Shown piece by piece: positions 62,485 to 64,000 of a stretch of DNA of 64,000 bases. The DNA is taken from the NCBI RefSeq assembly GCF_016859285.1, contig NC_053411.1, positions 4,910,316 to 4,974,315 on the forward strand. The letters are read 5' to 3'. Both the position numbers and the translations under genes were made by a program. Position 1 is the stretch's first letter. Each line of letters opens with the position of its first letter. Under the pieces are notes generated by a model. The model searched no databases and was not told the DNA's origin. It saw only the letters and a list, made by a program, of their open reading frames with translations. This stretch comes from Xiphias gladius (lineage: Eukaryota; Chordata; Actinopteri; Istiophoriformes; Xiphiidae).

Positions 62485-64000
62485 TACGCTGACCTGTTTG
62501 GTTGATGGTCAGTCTAGCGATTTGTTCTTTTCCAAAAGATCAGCCTGATCAGATAACTAGAGGTGTAATAGAGTTTAATTGAGTCTTTTTGGTTACATCA
62601 TTGTAACCAAAAACAAAATCACTGGAACCATTGTAAGTCCATTTTTGAATGAAAGTTTAGAGGTTGGTGCATGTCAGTGTTTGTTCTCCACAATATACAC
62701 AGTGCTTAGAGATCTAGATGTGCTTATATGATTATTTAAAGAATTACTGCCATTATCTTCCATTTAGAGGGAACCACAACTAAAGATGGACAACAATGTT
62801 GCACAGACCCGTTGTTTTTGTTCTTTTAGGGTTTTTTTTACTGGCAGATCACATAGAAGTCAATGTTGCATTTCTGCCCTCTAATGTTAAATCTTCTTTG
62901 CTCATTCGGGAGACCCTTTGTTACATGTTATGGTTAGCCCTCAACATCAAGTGCAGATTGGAAAATTGTGCGTCTGTAGGTGGAAGGAGAAAAATGGAAT
63001 GAAGGGAAGAAATAGAAGACAGTGTCACACAACATCTCAAAGCCCACAGTCTGAGATGGCCTGGCTTCCATTCAAATGATATCACACTAGTGTATGAAAT
63101 ATACCACACCGCATGGTGCTGGCTTCCCATCAGCTTCTGCCCCTCATGGACACATGTTGAGGATACATGCAGGAAAAATACCTCAACCTTATTTTCTTAA
63201 AGTCAAGCGGAAGTTTGAATTCTCCTTATTTTTTAAATTTTTTTTGTGAAAGGAAATATCAACTAAGACAATACTGTGGCTATTGTACATAGTTTTTTCC
63301 ATATTTCATGTTGCCGTTTTAGTACATATTTGCGGAGTGTCTACACTTTAAAGTGAGACTATGTAACTCTTGTTGATCTGCGGCAACAGCGGCCTCTGCC
63401 GCCACAAGTGGTAATTACAGGACACTGATGTCCTGTAATTAGATGCCCTTTCTGAGTCGAACCCAACCACTTTAGAAAAATAGGTTTTAGTGGAAGTTAA
63501 GTAGGGTGTAGTACATAATTATTATTTCTTAGAAATCACTTTTTGTTTTTTTTATGAGAAAGAATGTACTTTTTGTATATTTGAAAGTTACATTGTTTCG
63601 CCTGAAACTCCTGGTATGAGTGCTTTCCATGGCAGGTTGACTGGAGTAAAATACCATATCTTTGGTTATGTACTGTTTGGGTAGATATCAGATTCCAAAG
63701 CTCGTGAGTGGGTATGTCGTGTCACACGATCAACCAGTGCGTGCGTCGTGACTGTGCAGCCAAGTTAAATTAATATGATCATGAATCCTACTTGAGTGTG
63801 CTATCACAAGTATTCACATTTAGAGATGTTCTTACTTGTCTTAAATAACAATGTTTTCCAACATCACTCCTGCAACATGATAGAGAGGAAAGACTTGAAG
63901 AGAATTAATAAAAGTTATCTCCATTACAGTCAACTTGGGATTGCACATCAAGTTACCATCATCATAGAAACTTTTGTCATTCAGCAGCAAAATCAGCAAA
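62485..64000. other. Right flank, no gene seen
   Basis: No NITR part or other exon recognised. A perfect 13-bp hairpin lies at 63,412-63,441. Confidence 0.5.
63412..63441. repeat. Perfect 13-bp inverted repeat with 4-bp loop
   Basis: TAATTACAGGACA, loop CTGA, then TGTCCTGTAATTA. It is probably part of a transposon-derived repeat rather than a terminator. Confidence 0.7.

Overview
The window looks like vertebrate, most probably teleost fish, nuclear DNA. It has multi-exon genes with GT-AG introns, AT-rich intergenic sequence, CA/TA microsatellites, an L1-like LINE fragment and Ty3/gypsy-like fossils. Above all it has novel immune-type receptor (NITR) genes, a family known only from bony fishes. 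I could run no searches, so family names rest on motifs read directly from the sequence.

Left end (about 1-10,840): three tandem minus-strand genes for a type I membrane protein with one V-type Ig domain, a transmembrane segment and a short tail. The array unit is about 4.15 kb and its copies are nearly identical from about 641 onward. The tails of copies 2 and 3 carry an ITIM (LNYAAL). The tail of copy 1 comes from an older, diverged sequence and has lost both tyrosines.

Middle and right (about 12,260-62,480): a NITR cluster of 13 recognisable loci. One plus-strand gene (12,260-13,510) has a frameshifted V domain, no intron between the I domain and the membrane segment, and an arginine inside that segment, as in activating receptors. 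The rest lie on the minus strand. B (26.6-28.2 kb), C (31.3-32.8 kb) and H (56.8-59.1 kb) look intact. E (43.6-45.2 kb) is open but has a damaged splice donor that should remove its ITIM tail. G (51.8-53.6 kb) is open up to one nonsense codon. The others are chimeric, truncated or relic copies. Core genes share five exons: leader; V plus I domain in one exon; transmembrane; a 44-nt exon; and an ITIM tail.

A 5.7-kb segmental duplication (about 21.40-27.05 and 32.07-37.80 kb) has both ends inside NITR exons, and several broken loci are fusions between parts of different NITRs. The I-domain half of the shared V/I exon is nearly uniform between genes while the V half is strongly diverged. Almost every NITR start codon, including those of pseudogenes and of the inverted gene, has a CCAAT box 66-80 bp upstream. 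Between the genes lie old repeats, microsatellites and long stretches where I see nothing coding.

Taken together the window reads as a rapidly evolving innate-receptor cluster: ITIM-bearing inhibitory receptors (IgV copies 2-3, NITR B, C, H), potential tail-less or soluble derivatives (IgV copy 1, NITR E, G), and a former activating-type gene.
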